In this document: positions 11,659 to 22,360 of the stretch, piece by piece | Layout: each line of letters starts with the position of its first letter | How positions within the stretch are numbered: position 1 is the stretch's first letter | NCBI GenBank assembly: GCA_035578135.1 | Contig: JAQJVK010000012.1 | Coordinates: 14,196,721-14,260,720, forward strand | From: Flexamia atlantica | Lineage: Eukaryota > Arthropoda > Insecta > Hemiptera > Cicadellidae | Length of the DNA: 64,000 nucleotides | Reading direction: 5' to 3' | The notes under the pieces: model-generated | Database searches by the model: none | Told to the model about the DNA's origin: nothing | Seen by the model: the letters and a program-made list of their open reading frames with translations, nothing else | Position numbers and translations under genes: made by a program

Positions 11659-11883
11659 ATGAAGACAAGGAAACAGGGAAGGAGACAAGGAACTCCTGGA
11701 GCTGACCAAGAAAGATCACCAGAACCCCCTGAACCCCCGGAACCACCGGAGCCGCCGGAGGAGCCCCCTGAGCCCGGGGAACCGACGCTGGGGGAGCCGT
11801 CCATAGGCAATCTGATCGGGAGGATGAGGAAAGAAGGGTTCAGCAAAATCCCTCCTGTGACGATGTTCGTGTTGGCTATAAAG
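11659..11883 (+). CDS. Rhomboid gene exon 1 (N-terminal Pro/Glu-rich region and IPPVT)
   Basis: Encodes residues 1-75. After a short Lys/Arg/Gln-rich start comes a run of PEP-type repeats (residues about 20-42), then GNLIGRMRKEGFSK and IPPVTMFVLAIK, which lines up with the IPPVT start of the rhomboid core in RHBDL4 proteins. Relatives usually have a hydrophobic stretch before IPPVT; here it is charged, so the first helix may start at IPPVT. The exon must end in phase 0 to join exon 2, which places the donor at AAG|GCGAGC, a GC donor. GT dinucleotides at 11871, 11873 and 11904 all give the wrong phase. Confidence 0.8.
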
Positions 11884-14800
11884 GCGAGCTTAACATTACA
11901 TTAGTTAAAACCCTTATTTAACTTAAAATAAACGTACCCATAATGATAGGTACAAAAAAGATAGAAATCCATCAACAGTAATAAGAAACGTTACCGTGTA
12001 TCCCACCTATCAGTTGTCGATATTGTGATTAGTGAGTTGAGTTTTGAGGTTAACCTACAACGTCAAACCATGATTTTCATTTTTAATTTATGGACTTTGT
12101 CCGTGTTTAATTTAGTTTTGTCATCTATGTCAGCCTTTAAAGACAACGAACCTTATCGGGTGAATGTAGACAAAGTATATGAATGAAAGTAAACCTGGTC
12201 GACCTGTGGACCCAAGGGAGGAGATATGGATCTGACATCGACATAAAAAGGAATAGTGTAATCACTAAAGGGTCTAATGCAAGGTCTGCTTATTTTACAT
12301 CTTAATGTACGGTAAATCCGGATTACAGAAGCTATAAATAATTCATAAAAAATTTGGTAATTTTTATGTCTTTGTACCTTTCAATACGGGGTGAGTTTTT
12401 ATCATCTAAATACAAAACTATACGTAACGCCCTTTACAAATGATAATCATAATAATAATCCTCACTATCATTTATAAGTTTTTACGTATAGTTAAATCAA
12501 ATTAAATGAAAAATATGTGTTATTCCAATAGATTCAAAAACAGATAGTACACAATGCAGCAAGCAAATACCTGCATAATAACTCCAAGATTTCATTAGTG
12601 TTGTAATGTTTTATCAGTGCCTAAGTTGTAATAATGTAATTTGCACTTTGATAGTGTATGTAGAGTGAACGACGCAGCCCAGTCCGTCCCTCAGACTAAT
12701 GTTTTTTGTAGCACTTGGCTCACGTCATCTGACTCAACCTGTACAGCCATTTATCTCAGCCTAATACTTTTTAATTCAATATTTTGACATGAAACTTAAC
12801 GGCGAGTCTCCAGGAAACCTCCCCTAAAGGCAAATTGGGAAAGATTTTTCGTATTTAGTTCATTAAAATTTAACAAATTTACTAGTCCCTTGGGTAAGTT
12901 GGGTAGTTGGTTATTTAGCAAATAAACTAGTTCCATAGTTGCCCTCAAAATAAACGCCGATTTAGTTTAGTTTTTGTTAAACTTGAATTGGACTAGGGGG
13001 ATTCTCTTAAAAATACATCGACTTTTTAGAAAATGTACTATATGTGGAGTTTTTGTTTCAGATCCTGCATTACCAGGAGATATTAAGACTGCCTTGGTCT
13101 AAGGAGGAGGTCTGCATTAGTGCAGACGAAGTTATACATAATCGTGACTATAAACGATTGTTTTTCTCGGTATTCGAACATGTTGATGAAAAACACTTGT
13201 ATTTTAATATGGCATCCTTACTGATAAAGGGTCGAACGCTTGAAGGTATCTACGGCAGTGGCAATTTCGCTTGTTTGCTATTATTTTTGTTATTATTCTC
13301 AAATATCTGCTACGTCGCACTCGCCTACCTCGGGAGTACGACGAAGGGGATGGAAGAACTCATGGGCTATTGTACCATCGGCTTCTCAGGTCAGTGGCCT
13401 ACATTTTTGATTAAGAACTAGGTATATATAATATTCGGCGTCATATAATTGCAAGCATCGTCATTCCTTAAACACCTGAACACGTCCATTTATAATAGAG
13501 ACATGAAGCTGTTTAAATAATATCGAAGCTTTCAATTATATACCGTACCAAATTTTTACCTTCAGTTGCTAATTTCTAAATATTCTATGCTTTTCATTAA
13601 TTTTTCAGCAAAACAAGTAAATTTAATTAATACATATATCGTTACGCCAAAGAGGGACGAAAGGAGGTTTATTAGAGGGATCATGTTTAAAAGAGCCAAA
13701 TGAATATTCCACGTCTTGTTACAAAATCAAGGCGTGGCAAGGGTGCTGCTGTCCTGCATTTTGTATCAGATTTCATTGGCACTTGGGGCAAGCCCGGCAG
13801 AGAGAATAGAGAGAGAATTGAACTACGTATTCTGTGCCATTTGTTTATTTTCCCTGACCTGAGAACCGCTCTTCCTTCAGGGAAGGGATAGCATTTACAT
13901 GTGATAATTGAGTATAGTAACGTTACAATACATATAAACTATACTACTGAGTTGTGGACAATATAATAAAAATATTAAATATGTTTCTGAACTATAACTT
14001 AAGTTTTTATGCTTAGTTATAATTAAACACAAAACAAAAAAATATTATTTACTACTTATTGTGTGTTGAGGGATCTGGGAGGGAGCGTACGGGCCTTTCT
14101 ATAAGCCCCTAAAATATTCTGCTGACCATGTTGGGATCAAGCGGCTCAACTAAACAAAAAACAACGTATGGACACTAAAGAACATTTTGACAAGCTTGTT
14201 TCCTAGCATGTCAGGGAGCACTACCAGCATGTTGGAAACACTATCTGTTGGACGAGCCTCCGTGTCGAGTCAGCGCCCAATCCAACAAAGTCGCCAACGC
14301 GTTTGTAAGGAGCCGAGTCGGCCATAGATGGCTCTCTGACTGGTCTATACCATTACAGAGGTCGACAATGGCTACAGTAATTAGAAGCTGTCATTGTTCT
14401 AGTAAGTCTATTGGCTGTCCGGATTGGTCAGCTTCCTGTTCACCTTGGTTCCTCCTTGTATTTCTGGGAACTCTGATTCCCAGCTGAGCTTGATTACCCA
14501 GTCAGTTCTGAGCCCTGAAGGAGGTTGTAGATTGTCCTAGCTTGTCCGTCTGGGAGGGGATGATGGACCCTTTTCTGACAAACTAAGCGTCTGCTAGTCT
14601 GGAGGGCGAACCGATCTGGGCGAGACTCTTCAAAACAAGAACTCGCAGGTGGAGGTCCTTGTCTGGGGATGCTTGGGAGGTCTCGGGTTAGAGGGTTAGT
14701 CGTTCCCGGCAGATCCTGGAGGATGAGTTGGAAATATATCGCTCTTCCTCCAGGGGTGAGGCTGACTGACCTCTCATACCTTTCCCAACCTGACAATCCC

Positions 14801-17800
14801 TTCCTTCCGTAAGCTGCACAATATCCCAAGGTAGATATGCCTAGCTGGCAATGCTGGGGCTTTCATTGCTCCAAAGTCTTAACAGTCTAAGGAGCCGAGC
14901 AGCTCGACCAACTGTAGGGATGAGTATGGAGGCCTTTAGAAGACGCAGATGCACATGCCTAATTGACCCATCGCGACCGTCAATTTTGAGGTCAGACCAA
15001 TTACTCTAATAGTCTTAACTGTTCATCACCCCCACAGAGGAGGATCAAACAGAGGTATCTTGTAATGTTGCGCTCTGTGTGTGTCGAGAGCTGCCCATCT
15101 TGTGTCGAGGACTTAGTTTACCATTAACTCCGCAAGAGAGCAGCACCGTCACTGCCCTCTCCTAATTTTAATCAACTATAACTAACTAGTAACTTAACTG
15201 TAACCGTAACTGGATTTAACTACTGTAAATAGTATTTGGGCGCAACAGAAGACCTATTTAAAAACGACCTCTGCTTGATTATTCTCAAACCCCCCCTTAG
15301 TCTGCCCCCCCTTAGTACCCCTTAGTCTGCCGTGTGCAGGGGTGGTGTTCGCGCTGAAGGTGGTGACGACGGCGGAGATCGGCGGCAAGCCGGCGTACAT
15401 CATGGGGGTGGAGGTGCCGACCAAGTACGCCGCCTGGGCCGAGCTCATCGCCATCCACAAGATCGTCCCCACCTCCTCCACCTTCGCGCACGTCGCGGGC
15501 GTCACCGCCGGCCTCGCCTACGTCGGCACCCCCCTCGGCCTCGCCGTGGACACCGTCATCAGCAAACTCACAGGTGCGGCCGAGTACATTCATTTCCTTC
15601 TTTCTTTCTTTTTTCTCTCTCCCCCCCTATACATAGTATATGGAGTACGTATTGGTTTCGTCCAAATTTTCGAATTTGGGTTGTTAGCGGAAATATTATT
15701 TTTAGTGCTTTCTGTAAAAAAAGTGGTTTTCGGAGTGGTGTCTGTCCGCCCGTATGGATTTGTGGCAACAAGTCTAAAGACGACACCTTTGGTCAGATTT
15801 TCATGAAATTTGCATGTAGGTATACCATGAAACCATGATATCTCCAGGCGACTTTTTCATTTTTTTGAATTTTTGATTTTTAAGGGTATTTAGGCTATCC
15901 CATAGAAACTCATGCACATCTACAAAAATCCAAATTTCTCAAAAACGACTCAAACGATTTTGATAAATATTTCATCATTTGTAGTGCTTGAGATGCCAAA
16001 TGAAATGACACCACCCGCATGTCTGTAAAAATGCAGGTCCAGAAGTTATGGGGATTTAAGTGTTAAGAAATCCTATTTTTTCAAATTTACTTAAAATTAT
16101 AATCATTAATCATTTTGGTATCAGTTTGTGAGATTATTGTATAATTTATTTGATTTTATTGTAGGTTTGCTTGCTTTGAGGGAGAAAGTATGAGTCAGTT
16201 TGCTGATACCGTTTATTTCTTTAAAAAGAGTGTGGCAGCCTCTTTTTTACCTTGCATTTGCCCCCCCCCCCCACTTAAGCTTCAGGTCTGTGCGTGGAAG
16301 TTATCAAGCAAAGCGAGGAGTGAGCCGGTACAGTACAAGGATGGACAGTACTGATAAAAGTATGCAGCATCATCGGGACTCCATTCTGTGACGATTCTCC
16401 TTACATCCGAGGCCGAGTTGGTTTTTGTGTGACAAAATACCCTTTTCTTTTACCAAGATTGTAACTTTTTATGACAAGATTGAGTGGAAATAAGTAGGCT
16501 GAGTCGCAGTTGGGAACATTCGAATACGGGCTCATCTTACTCAGTAGATTTAAAATGCACATTTATTTGTGCAAGCACTTATTACAAAACGAAAACTTTC
16601 AAAACCATTAGCATATAAATAATGCCCAAACTACAGATAACTTATGAGAAAACCATAAACTCAGCTACTTTATCGACACTATACTTGAATGAAAGGTCTC
16701 GGCGAGAATATCCCAGGAAAAACGTTAGTTCTTTTTATTAAAAGTTCCCTTATGGCACAAATCTAAAGAAAAGCATTTCTTTTCATTCACAATTATTTTT
16801 TACATTTCCCCAGCGAAGCGGGACACCACTAAAATGTGGTAATAATATTATTATTGAGGGGAATTCAAATGTCCCTTACTTTAAAATATCGTTTTTGTTT
16901 CGACCATGAGCCACAGAGTATTATTGCCACAGAGTACCGTAACGACCATCTTGATTTTTTAGTATCAAAGGAGATTATTTCACAAGCCGTGAATAATCAT
17001 AAGTTCGAAAGGAAGGTAACCTATTGATGTCTTAAAGGAGTTTATTTTCACTTAACATGTCTGTGTTGTAACCTTGAGTGTTTGTAGGAAAGAAATAAAC
17101 TCACCATTTGGTCCATGGGAAATTATAATTTACTGATACGTACAAATTTATAAATACAATACTTTTAGGTTTTGAAATCAAATACAAATAATAATTCGTC
17201 TTGAGGTTTAGAAAAAAAAATTATATAAAGTTAAGTTACTAAAAAATCTTGCTTCTTGAATTGAGTCCATCCAAACACTACACTCAGGAAGAAGGAGGAA
17301 GTCAGGAAACAGGAAACACAAATTAATTCTTTATGTATTTTCACCAGTCACAATTCACTATTTAATAATTTTGAATATGTTCCTATCTCAGCTGACTTTA
17401 CAATAAATTTAGTTTTTGGAAAGAATTTTGGAGTCAGTAAAAATATAGATACTAAACAAAGTAAAATTTAAAGGGATTCATATAAAAAATTCCAAAACCT
17501 AAATAAGTAAAGGTATTCTCTCCCGAATACTTAAAAATCTTTTAGCAAGCTACAAGGTACTTCCACCTTATTTTTTTAAATTTGGTTGCATCTACTACAA
17601 ATATATGACACTGAACAACTTTATTTCCAGGTACCCCACTTGAACAACTACCTTACCTGAGCGCTCAGAGGCAAGCAGCAGAACAACGGACGGCTGAATC
17701 CAGGACAGCTGAGTCTAGGACAAGGACCAACGAACCTGGGCCCAGCCGCACTGAACCTCAGCCGCAGAGAGAACCTAAGGCGCCCAAAGCTACCAGTCAC

Positions 17801-17848
17801 GATCGTGAGCGTCGTAAATCGAATTCCCGGAAGAGAAAAAATAAATAA
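11659..17848 (+). CDS. Rhomboid-related protease 4-like gene (RHBDL4/RHBDD1 family), four exons
   Basis: I join 11659-11883, 13062-13389, 15340-15573 and 17631-17848 (stop TAA 17846-17848) into a 334-residue protein; human RHBDD1 is about 315. Visible in order: basic start, Pro/Glu-rich stretch (residues about 20-42), IPPVT (64-68), HLYFN with the HxxxN pattern (His120, Asn124), hydrophobic helix about 143-165, GFSG with catalytic Ser184, AWAELIAIH, AHVAGVTAG with catalytic His235, and a basic tail from about 264. The order and spacing match the RHBDL4 branch. Known for the family: an ER-membrane intramembrane serine protease that cleaves unstable membrane proteins in ER-associated degradation with p97/VCP. 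I do not see a clear VCP-binding motif in this tail. The start is the first ATG after an in-frame TAA 12 bases upstream. Exon phases agree throughout (0, 1, 1). Odd points: apparent GC-AG first intron, Ala for Gly before the active His, GC-rich exon 3. An unseen upstream exon cannot be excluded. Confidence 0.88.
11884..13061 (+). other. Rhomboid intron 1, apparent GC-AG type
   Basis: The donor reads AAG|GCGAGC and the acceptor TTTTGTTTCAG|ATC. GC donors normally sit in a strong context (AG|GCAAGT), and this one matches five of the first six intron bases. The intron holds AT-rich sequence and, near 12,676-12,730, a stretch related to the structured repeat at 38,320. No coding sequence recognised. 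Confidence 0.65.
12676..12730 (+). repeat. Copy of a structured dispersed motif (partner at 38,322)
   Basis: GCCCAGTCCGTCC, CAGACTAATGTT and GTAGCACTTGGCTCACG occur here in the same order as GCCCAGTCTGTCC, AAGACTAATGTT and TTAGCATTGGGCTTACG at 38,322-38,375. The family is unknown to me. Confidence 0.5.
13062..13389 (+). CDS. Rhomboid gene exon 2 (HxxxN motif, hydrophobic helix, catalytic serine)
   Basis: Encodes residues 76-184 plus the first base of codon 185. It carries EKHLYFNMASLLIKG (His120, Asn124; Asn is the oxyanion-hole residue in rhomboids), a Leu/Phe-rich membrane helix at about 143-165, and ends in GYCTIGFS with the nucleophile Ser184. The acceptor is TTTGTTTCAG at 13061 and the donor TCAG|GTCAGT at 13390. 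GC content is ordinary for the window, unlike exon 3. Confidence 0.9.
13390..15339 (+). other. Rhomboid intron 2
   Basis: GT-AG intron of 1,950 bases. Its first 700 bases are AT-rich. From about 14,060 to 15,160 it becomes less AT-rich and carries short open stretches on both strands that I cannot assign; this is probably an old repeat or retroelement. The acceptor GTGTGCAG is preceded by a C-rich tract with repeated CCCCTTAGT. Confidence 0.7.
15340..15573 (+). CDS. Rhomboid gene exon 3 (catalytic histidine), GC-rich
   Basis: Supplies two bases of codon 185, residues 186-262 and one base of codon 263. It contains GVVFALKVVTT directly after the catalytic serine, VPTKYAAWAELIAIH and FAHVAGVTAGLAY with His235. 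In relatives the His motif reads GHxxGxxxG; here it is AHxxGxxxG. By eye about two thirds of the exon is G or C, mostly at third codon positions, against roughly one third in the surrounding introns. The reading frame is fully open and the protein match is good, so it is real coding sequence. The donor is ACAG|GTGCGG. Confidence 0.9.
15590..16080 (+). repeat. Dispersed repeat, copy in rhomboid intron 3
   Basis: Phrases such as CCCCTATACATAGTATATG, CCAAATTTTCGAATTTGGG and AAAAAAGTGGTTTTCGGAG recur, inverted, at about 20,880-21,060. No coding content. The family is not recognised. Confidence 0.6.
16805..16832 (+). mobile_element. Possible degraded Helitron 3' end
   Basis: CCCCAGCGAAGCGGGACACCACTAA resembles the tail at 28,642-28,670 (hairpin, about ten bases, CTAG). 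Here the stem has a mismatch and CTAG is CTAA. Head not found. Confidence 0.35.
17631..17848 (+). CDS. Rhomboid gene exon 4 (basic cytosolic tail and stop)
   Basis: Completes codon 263 and encodes residues 264-334: TPLEQLPYLSAQRQAAEQ, then TAESRTAESRTR, a Pro/Glu-rich middle and a basic end (RERRKSNSRKRKNK) before TAA. GTPL continues the family pattern just after the last membrane helix. The Arg/Lys-rich end fits a cytosolic tail. In human RHBDL4 the tail binds ubiquitin and p97/VCP; I see no clear copy of those motifs. TAESRTAESRT is a small tandem duplication. Confidence 0.85.
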
Positions 17849-18174
17849 GTTAACAATTTGGAAAATTATGTTTTAAATGTTAAGAATTATGTTGGTTATA
17901 TTTACGAAGCTCTCAATTACTGATACCATTAACGCTCAAATACAAACTGATGATCAATCAAAGTCAAAATCTTCCCAAAAAATCTGGTATTTCTCTCTGT
18001 AAACTACGAAGTTTTACTATGCATTAATACGTAATTTCACAGTTAATTATGGAACCTTATTAAATTGTTCCTACTATATTCCTGAAAATGTTTTCACCTA
18101 GTTTGTTAGATTTGCTGCTCCTCTGGTTTGGGAACATTCGATAAAATTGGTGTAGCTAGTACAGTAAACAATTT

Positions 18175-18187
18175 AATAAAAAATAAA
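18175..18187 (+). promoter_or_regulatory. Likely polyadenylation signals of the rhomboid gene
   Basis: Two AATAAA hexamers (18,175 and 18,182) lie about 330 bases after the stop in AT-rich sequence, a reasonable 3' UTR length. No transcript evidence is available. Confidence 0.45.
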
Positions 18188-18199
18188 ATTTTACTTCAT

Positions 18200-18957
18200 T
18201 ATATTTAAAGTTTTATGAGGGTATATCAAGCCAACGTTGGTTGTCATACGCCCCAGAGTGCAAAATAAATGTACCGATCGATTAAAACGATTGTCTTTAT
18301 TGAGGCCACAAACTAGCTCAAAATGCCCGGTGGACACTGCTGGGCTCCGGACTACGTTTTCAGTGTCGGATACTTTGTTTTTACAGCGAATGACCATCTT
18401 ATAAATGTTATTTAGAGATTATTTGGTGTCGATCAGTGGTTTGCGCATCTTCTTACAGTTTTGATCTTAATAAAAATAAATTCAAGAAACTGCCACTTCC
18501 ATGTTGTGGAGAAAAAATAACATATGGATTCATTACTTTAGAAAAAAGCTCCAAACAGAGGTATGAAGATGCGCAAAGCCATGGAGATCCAACCCGAAAA
18601 TTATGCAGATGGAAAGTGGTTTTACTGCCAAAGATGCTTAGCGTAGAACGAATACATATACACTTTCAAAGCAGATGAAATTCTGAAATTCTGTTATGAA
18701 TTTCTTACCCATATTATTGAAGTTTCAAGTCAATGTTGATGGGTTGAAGTTGAAGTTTCAGTGTAATGGGTTGATTTTAAAAATTTGCCCCAATAAGAAG
18801 TTCAGCCCCTGGCAGTTTTATTCTAGTAACATGATGAATTTGTCTAGAAAAAAAATCACAACAGTACGCACACTTCCTCATTGAAGAGTTTTACGCTGCA
18901 AAACCCCATGATTAATCAACATGCACCTAAAGCTTGTTATATTATATATATAAATAT
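18200..18957. other. Downstream flank of the rhomboid gene
   Basis: AT-rich, no gene recognised. The three short open stretches on either strand (60-80 codons) have no protein character I can defend. Confidence 0.45.
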
Positions 18958-19044
18958 AATATGCAATAAATGACAAGAACTGAGTACCCTTGTTAGATTT
19001 TATTTCCAACAAGGGTACTCAGTTCTTGTCATTTATTGCATATT
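18958..19044. repeat. Perfect 37-bp inverted repeat (hairpin)
   Basis: The arms 18,958-18,994 and 19,008-19,044 are exact reverse complements separated by 13 bases. The arm includes CAAGAACTGAGTACCCTTG. The dispersed repeat at 19,047 follows directly. A related phrase (GAGTACCCTTTCTTGTT) forms another hairpin at 59,013-59,150. Confidence 0.9.
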
Positions 19045-19046
19045 AA

Positions 19047-19683
19047 AGTGTGTGTCTTTAAGCACGATAGCGGCCGTAAAAATGGTCCAATCTGAATGAA
19101 ATTTGGCACAGACGTGTAAAGTAGTGATTATTCGGACGAGTTCGAAAACCAGCCCGATCGGACTACCGGAAGGGGGGGTAAAGGGGGGTAAAGCCCCCCA
19201 AAAATGGGTATTTTGAGTTTTTTTATATAGAAAAATAAAAATAATAATCGATAATAAAATAATAAAAAATAATCGAATTTTTGTTGATACCATTGAATTC
19301 AGCTCAAAAAAAATAACAAACAATTTTGTATTTTGAATCTCTGCTCTATGTCCATTTGTTACTGAGATATTGAAAGTGGTAAACACAGAACGTTGTCCCA
19401 ATGTTAACCTTATGGGGAATAAGAAATAATCTATATCTTGCTTATTCCTCAACTTATCTTGATAAAACTTGGTAAATGGCTTCTTCCAGTTCAGATCTAC
19501 CAAATATTGAAAACCACCCAGTTTCAATATACCTGTAGCAGCAAACCTGCATACTCATTCCCCATGTTATTCTTATGGAGCTTTCAAAAACATGTAAAAT
19601 CTCGCTATTTTGGATTGAAATATGTTGTTTTGCATTTGAAATTCGCTGAGTATGCAGGTCTGCTGCAACGGGGGTATTTGTAA
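19047..19683 (+). repeat. Dispersed repeat, copy 1 (second copy at 31,272)
   Basis: Begins GTGTGTGTCTTTAAGCACGA and runs to GGTCTGCTGCAACGGGGGTA. The same order of phrases (AAATTTGGCA, CCCGATCGGAC, GGAAGGGGGGGTAAAGGGGG, AACCTGCATACT) is found at 31,272-32,046. Copy 2 is longer: the CTTATTCCC/ATATCT module occurs an extra time. No coding content. Confidence 0.8.
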
Positions 19684-19974
19684 ATTTAATTTAAAAGTCT
19701 CAAGTTCTTGACTTTTGTAAATTCTTTTACTTATGAAGAATAATCATTCTTTCAGCTGTGATTCAATTACATACTGAATTAGTTTAGGAAATTTAATCAA
19801 TATACATAACCAGTGCCATTGCAAAATTGTAGCCGACCATTAAGTGGCCAATAATATGAACAATCATAACTGTCACGTCTTCTAGCAAGGTATTTCCGTC
19901 GATCAACCGCTATAGTAAATACATAAGATTGGTTTTCACACACAATTGCGAGTTCGCAATGGTACATTTTTGTC

Positions 19975-20450
19975 GTTTACCAGCGATCGGCAAATACCGC
20001 CGATCGCGGCCCGTGATCGGCAAATACGCGGCTGTTCGCGAATTTTGCAAAGCTAGATTCTCCGTTTGTTAGCGATCGGCAAATACGCGCGAGCGTTTTC
20101 AACGGCCGATCGCGAGTTTCGTAAAGCTACATCGGTCGTTTATCCGCGATCGGGAGATACGCGCTAGCGTATTTCGTGGACGTTCGCGAATAGCGTAAAG
20201 CTATTTTTGCCGTTTGTCCGCAACTGGCAAATACACGCGTGGGTTTAGCGGCCGATCACAAGGTTTGCAAAGCTGCACTTGCCGTTAATTAGTGATCGGC
20301 TAATACGCACGACAGTTTTAGCGGATGATCGCGCTAACCTGGATCTGCTGTTTATTTGCGATCGGCAAACGGCAAATACGCGAGTTCGTTTTCCGCGGCA
20401 GGTAGCGAGTTTTGCGAAGCTACACTTGCTGTTAAGTAGCGATCGCTAAA
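19975..20450. repeat. CpG-rich diverged tandem array, about 75-bp unit
   Basis: GCGATCGGCAAATACGCG-like cores recur near 19,983, 20,012, 20,074, 20,148, 20,222, 20,293, 20,359 and 20,441, each with a GCAAAGCTA-like phrase between. The CpG density stands out from the AT-rich surroundings. It is followed by a hAT-like end (GACCCGACCATCCCTG, to 20,546), so it may be the interior of a non-autonomous hAT. Confidence 0.75.
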
Positions 20451-20529
20451 ACGATCACGTCCCGAAAATTTCCCGAAGTGAATAAAAATCCCGCCCAAAA
20501 ATCGGGAATTAAATTTTCCCGAAATTTTG

Positions 20530-20546
20530 GGACCCGACCATCCCTG
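20530..20546 (-). repeat. hAT-like terminal repeat adjoining the CpG-rich array
   Basis: Minus-strand reading CAGGGATGGTCGGGTC, preceded inward by CGGGAA/TTCCCG phrases. The CAGGG start is hAT-like. The opposite end was not found. Confidence 0.4.
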
Positions 20547-20879
20547 ATAAAAAATTACGGAGATTAACTTTGTTTGGTCAATTTGAACAAACTTAAAAGC
20601 TTCATGTATTTTTAAATATATTTTCCTTTTCTCAGGGGGGGCGGTTGCCCCCCCTGGCCCCCCCCCCTGCGGGCGCCCATGTTGATGCCAATGTTTATAA
20701 TACAATAATACAATTAATTTGCTTGAATCGCACATAATATAGTTTGACGCCTTAATAGTATAAGTAAATGATTACCATCACGACGTAATGCCAGTGTAAT
20801 GTAACGTATTATGATCGGTATGTTTTAAAATTAACCTCATAATACGTTATAAAATTAACCTCGGCGTCGGTCTGTAGTG

Positions 20880-21330
20880 TGATCTACATCCACACACACA
20901 CACAAGGAGGGACAGATACCTCTCCGAAAACCACTTTTTTGGATTCGGTGAGCATTAAAACGAATACCTATATTCACTAAAAATTCAAATTCGAAAATTT
21001 TGACGAAAACAATACTTTCTCCATGTACATATATGCTACTATGTATAGGGCGGAGAAAGTATAAAAAACATGAATTAAAAACATCCTACGTATCTTGGAT
21101 TTGAAATCGAACGATCAGCATGAGAGATCCTTGATCCTTTTAAGAAATGTTAAATTCCTTAAAATGTAACTTTTCCAACAAACAAAAAGTTCATCGTAAT
21201 CGGACCACTATTACCAGAGTTATAAAGCAATTTATGAATTTTATGGCAGCCATATTAAATGATTGATATAGGAATGTTCTACACGAATTCAAGGTTGGTT
21301 CTTGGAAAAAATACTTCTGCAAGAATGTGA
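20880..21330 (-). repeat. Dispersed repeat, inverted copy of the intron-3 repeat
   Basis: The reverse complement of 20,880-21,060 matches 15,610-15,750. The outer part, about 21,180-21,310 (minus strand: CCAACCTTGAATTCGTGTAG), matches 43,363-43,470 instead, so the three copies together define a longer unit. Confidence 0.65.
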
Positions 21331-22136
21331 AGAATCAGCTTGTTAGTGGCATTTTGTGGACGTGGTTTGGCTATTCTTATATATTTCAATCTACAAATAT
21401 CTTCTATACTTAGTGGCTAAACTGAATAAAAAATTCAAGATTTTGACGCTAACCACATGTACTATTGACCTTATGTTGATAGGTGTAACATATCGCCATT
21501 TCCCATCTTTTTATGAACACCGTCTTTTATGTTTATGCAGCATAAGTTTGAGCATATTTTAAGTTTTGTTAGGGGCAAACCCAGAGTGGGGAGATAAAGG
21601 GGATTTATCCCCCCCCCCGAAGTTTTGGAGAACATAATTTTCGGATGACAAGACAACGATTTCGGGTACCGCGATGCGACGCGGACGCGACTATGTTTTA
21701 GAAGTCGCTTTAGTGAGGTAGGTTAGTATGAAAATATTAGGTTTCTGGCTACCAATATGAAACTTTGCATAATCAATGATCATACATTTTGGAACTAAAT
21801 TCAGCCCAGACCCCAAAAATTAGACATCAAATTTTCAAAATGGCGGCTAAAAATTGTTGTAAGAGGACAAAATTTAACTATTTAGATCATGGACCGCCAA
21901 TATGAAACCCTCCCCCGTGGGAATTTTCGACACATGTATTTTTTTGTTGCTACTGACATGCACTTTAATGGTTTTGCTTGTTTGCGACGTATAAATTACA
22001 GCATAACCCAGAAAAACAAAAAATATCATTGATAAATTGTTGAAAAAATAACATGGGATCTTTTTGAAAAAGTCACCTGACTGCATTTTTTACATGCATT
22101 TTTTGAGATATTGTCTCGGGACCAACGCCTATCATT

Positions 22137-22360
22137 GGGCGCGTTCAGCCGCAGTCACCGGTGGGTAATACTAACCTATAATAAGTGAACGGTAGTGGTG
22201 GACGTACCATTTACCGATCATTGTTGTGCATCCACCGATGTTGTGTTTACGGTGGATTCGGTAAGTAACCGGACATTGTTGATTGTCAAGATGCGGTGGA
22301 TTTGCCTATGAGTGACTATGGTAACCGCTTAGCCACCGGTGACTGCGGCTGAACGCGCCC
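22137..22360. mobile_element. 224-bp MITE with a perfect 29-bp TIR
   Basis: The ends GGGCGCGTTCAGCCGCAGTC... and ...GACTGCGGCTGAACGCGCCC are exact inverted repeats of at least 28 bp. ATT flanks both sides (22,134-22,136 and 22,361-22,363), a 3-bp duplication. The GG start and 3-bp site suggest PIF/Harbinger or ISL2EU type. Perfect ends suggest recent movement. Confidence 0.85.

Larger units (their letters stand above)
15574..17630 (+). other. Rhomboid intron 3, filled with repeats
   Basis: GT-AG intron of 2,057 bases. About 15,590-16,080 is one copy of a dispersed repeat that recurs inverted at 20,880-21,240. A C-tract lies near 16,260. A possible degraded Helitron tail ends near 16,832. The remainder to the acceptor TTATTTCCAG is AT-rich with no recognised content. 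Confidence 0.75.

Noticed and set aside
14490..15060. Possible BEL/Pao or other retroelement remains in rhomboid intron 2 (minus strand)
   Set aside because: A stretch reading KIDGRDGSIRHVHLRLLK is faintly like an integrase C-terminus, but no protease, reverse transcriptase or integrase motif supports it.
15254..15593. Minus-strand and alternative-frame ORFs over rhomboid exon 3
   Set aside because: They are shadows of a GC-rich coding exon; only the plus frame gives the rhomboid sequence.
20352..20735. 127-codon minus-strand ORF with GRPQGGGPGG
   Set aside because: It covers a G/C-tract MITE end and the CpG-rich array, which explain its composition.
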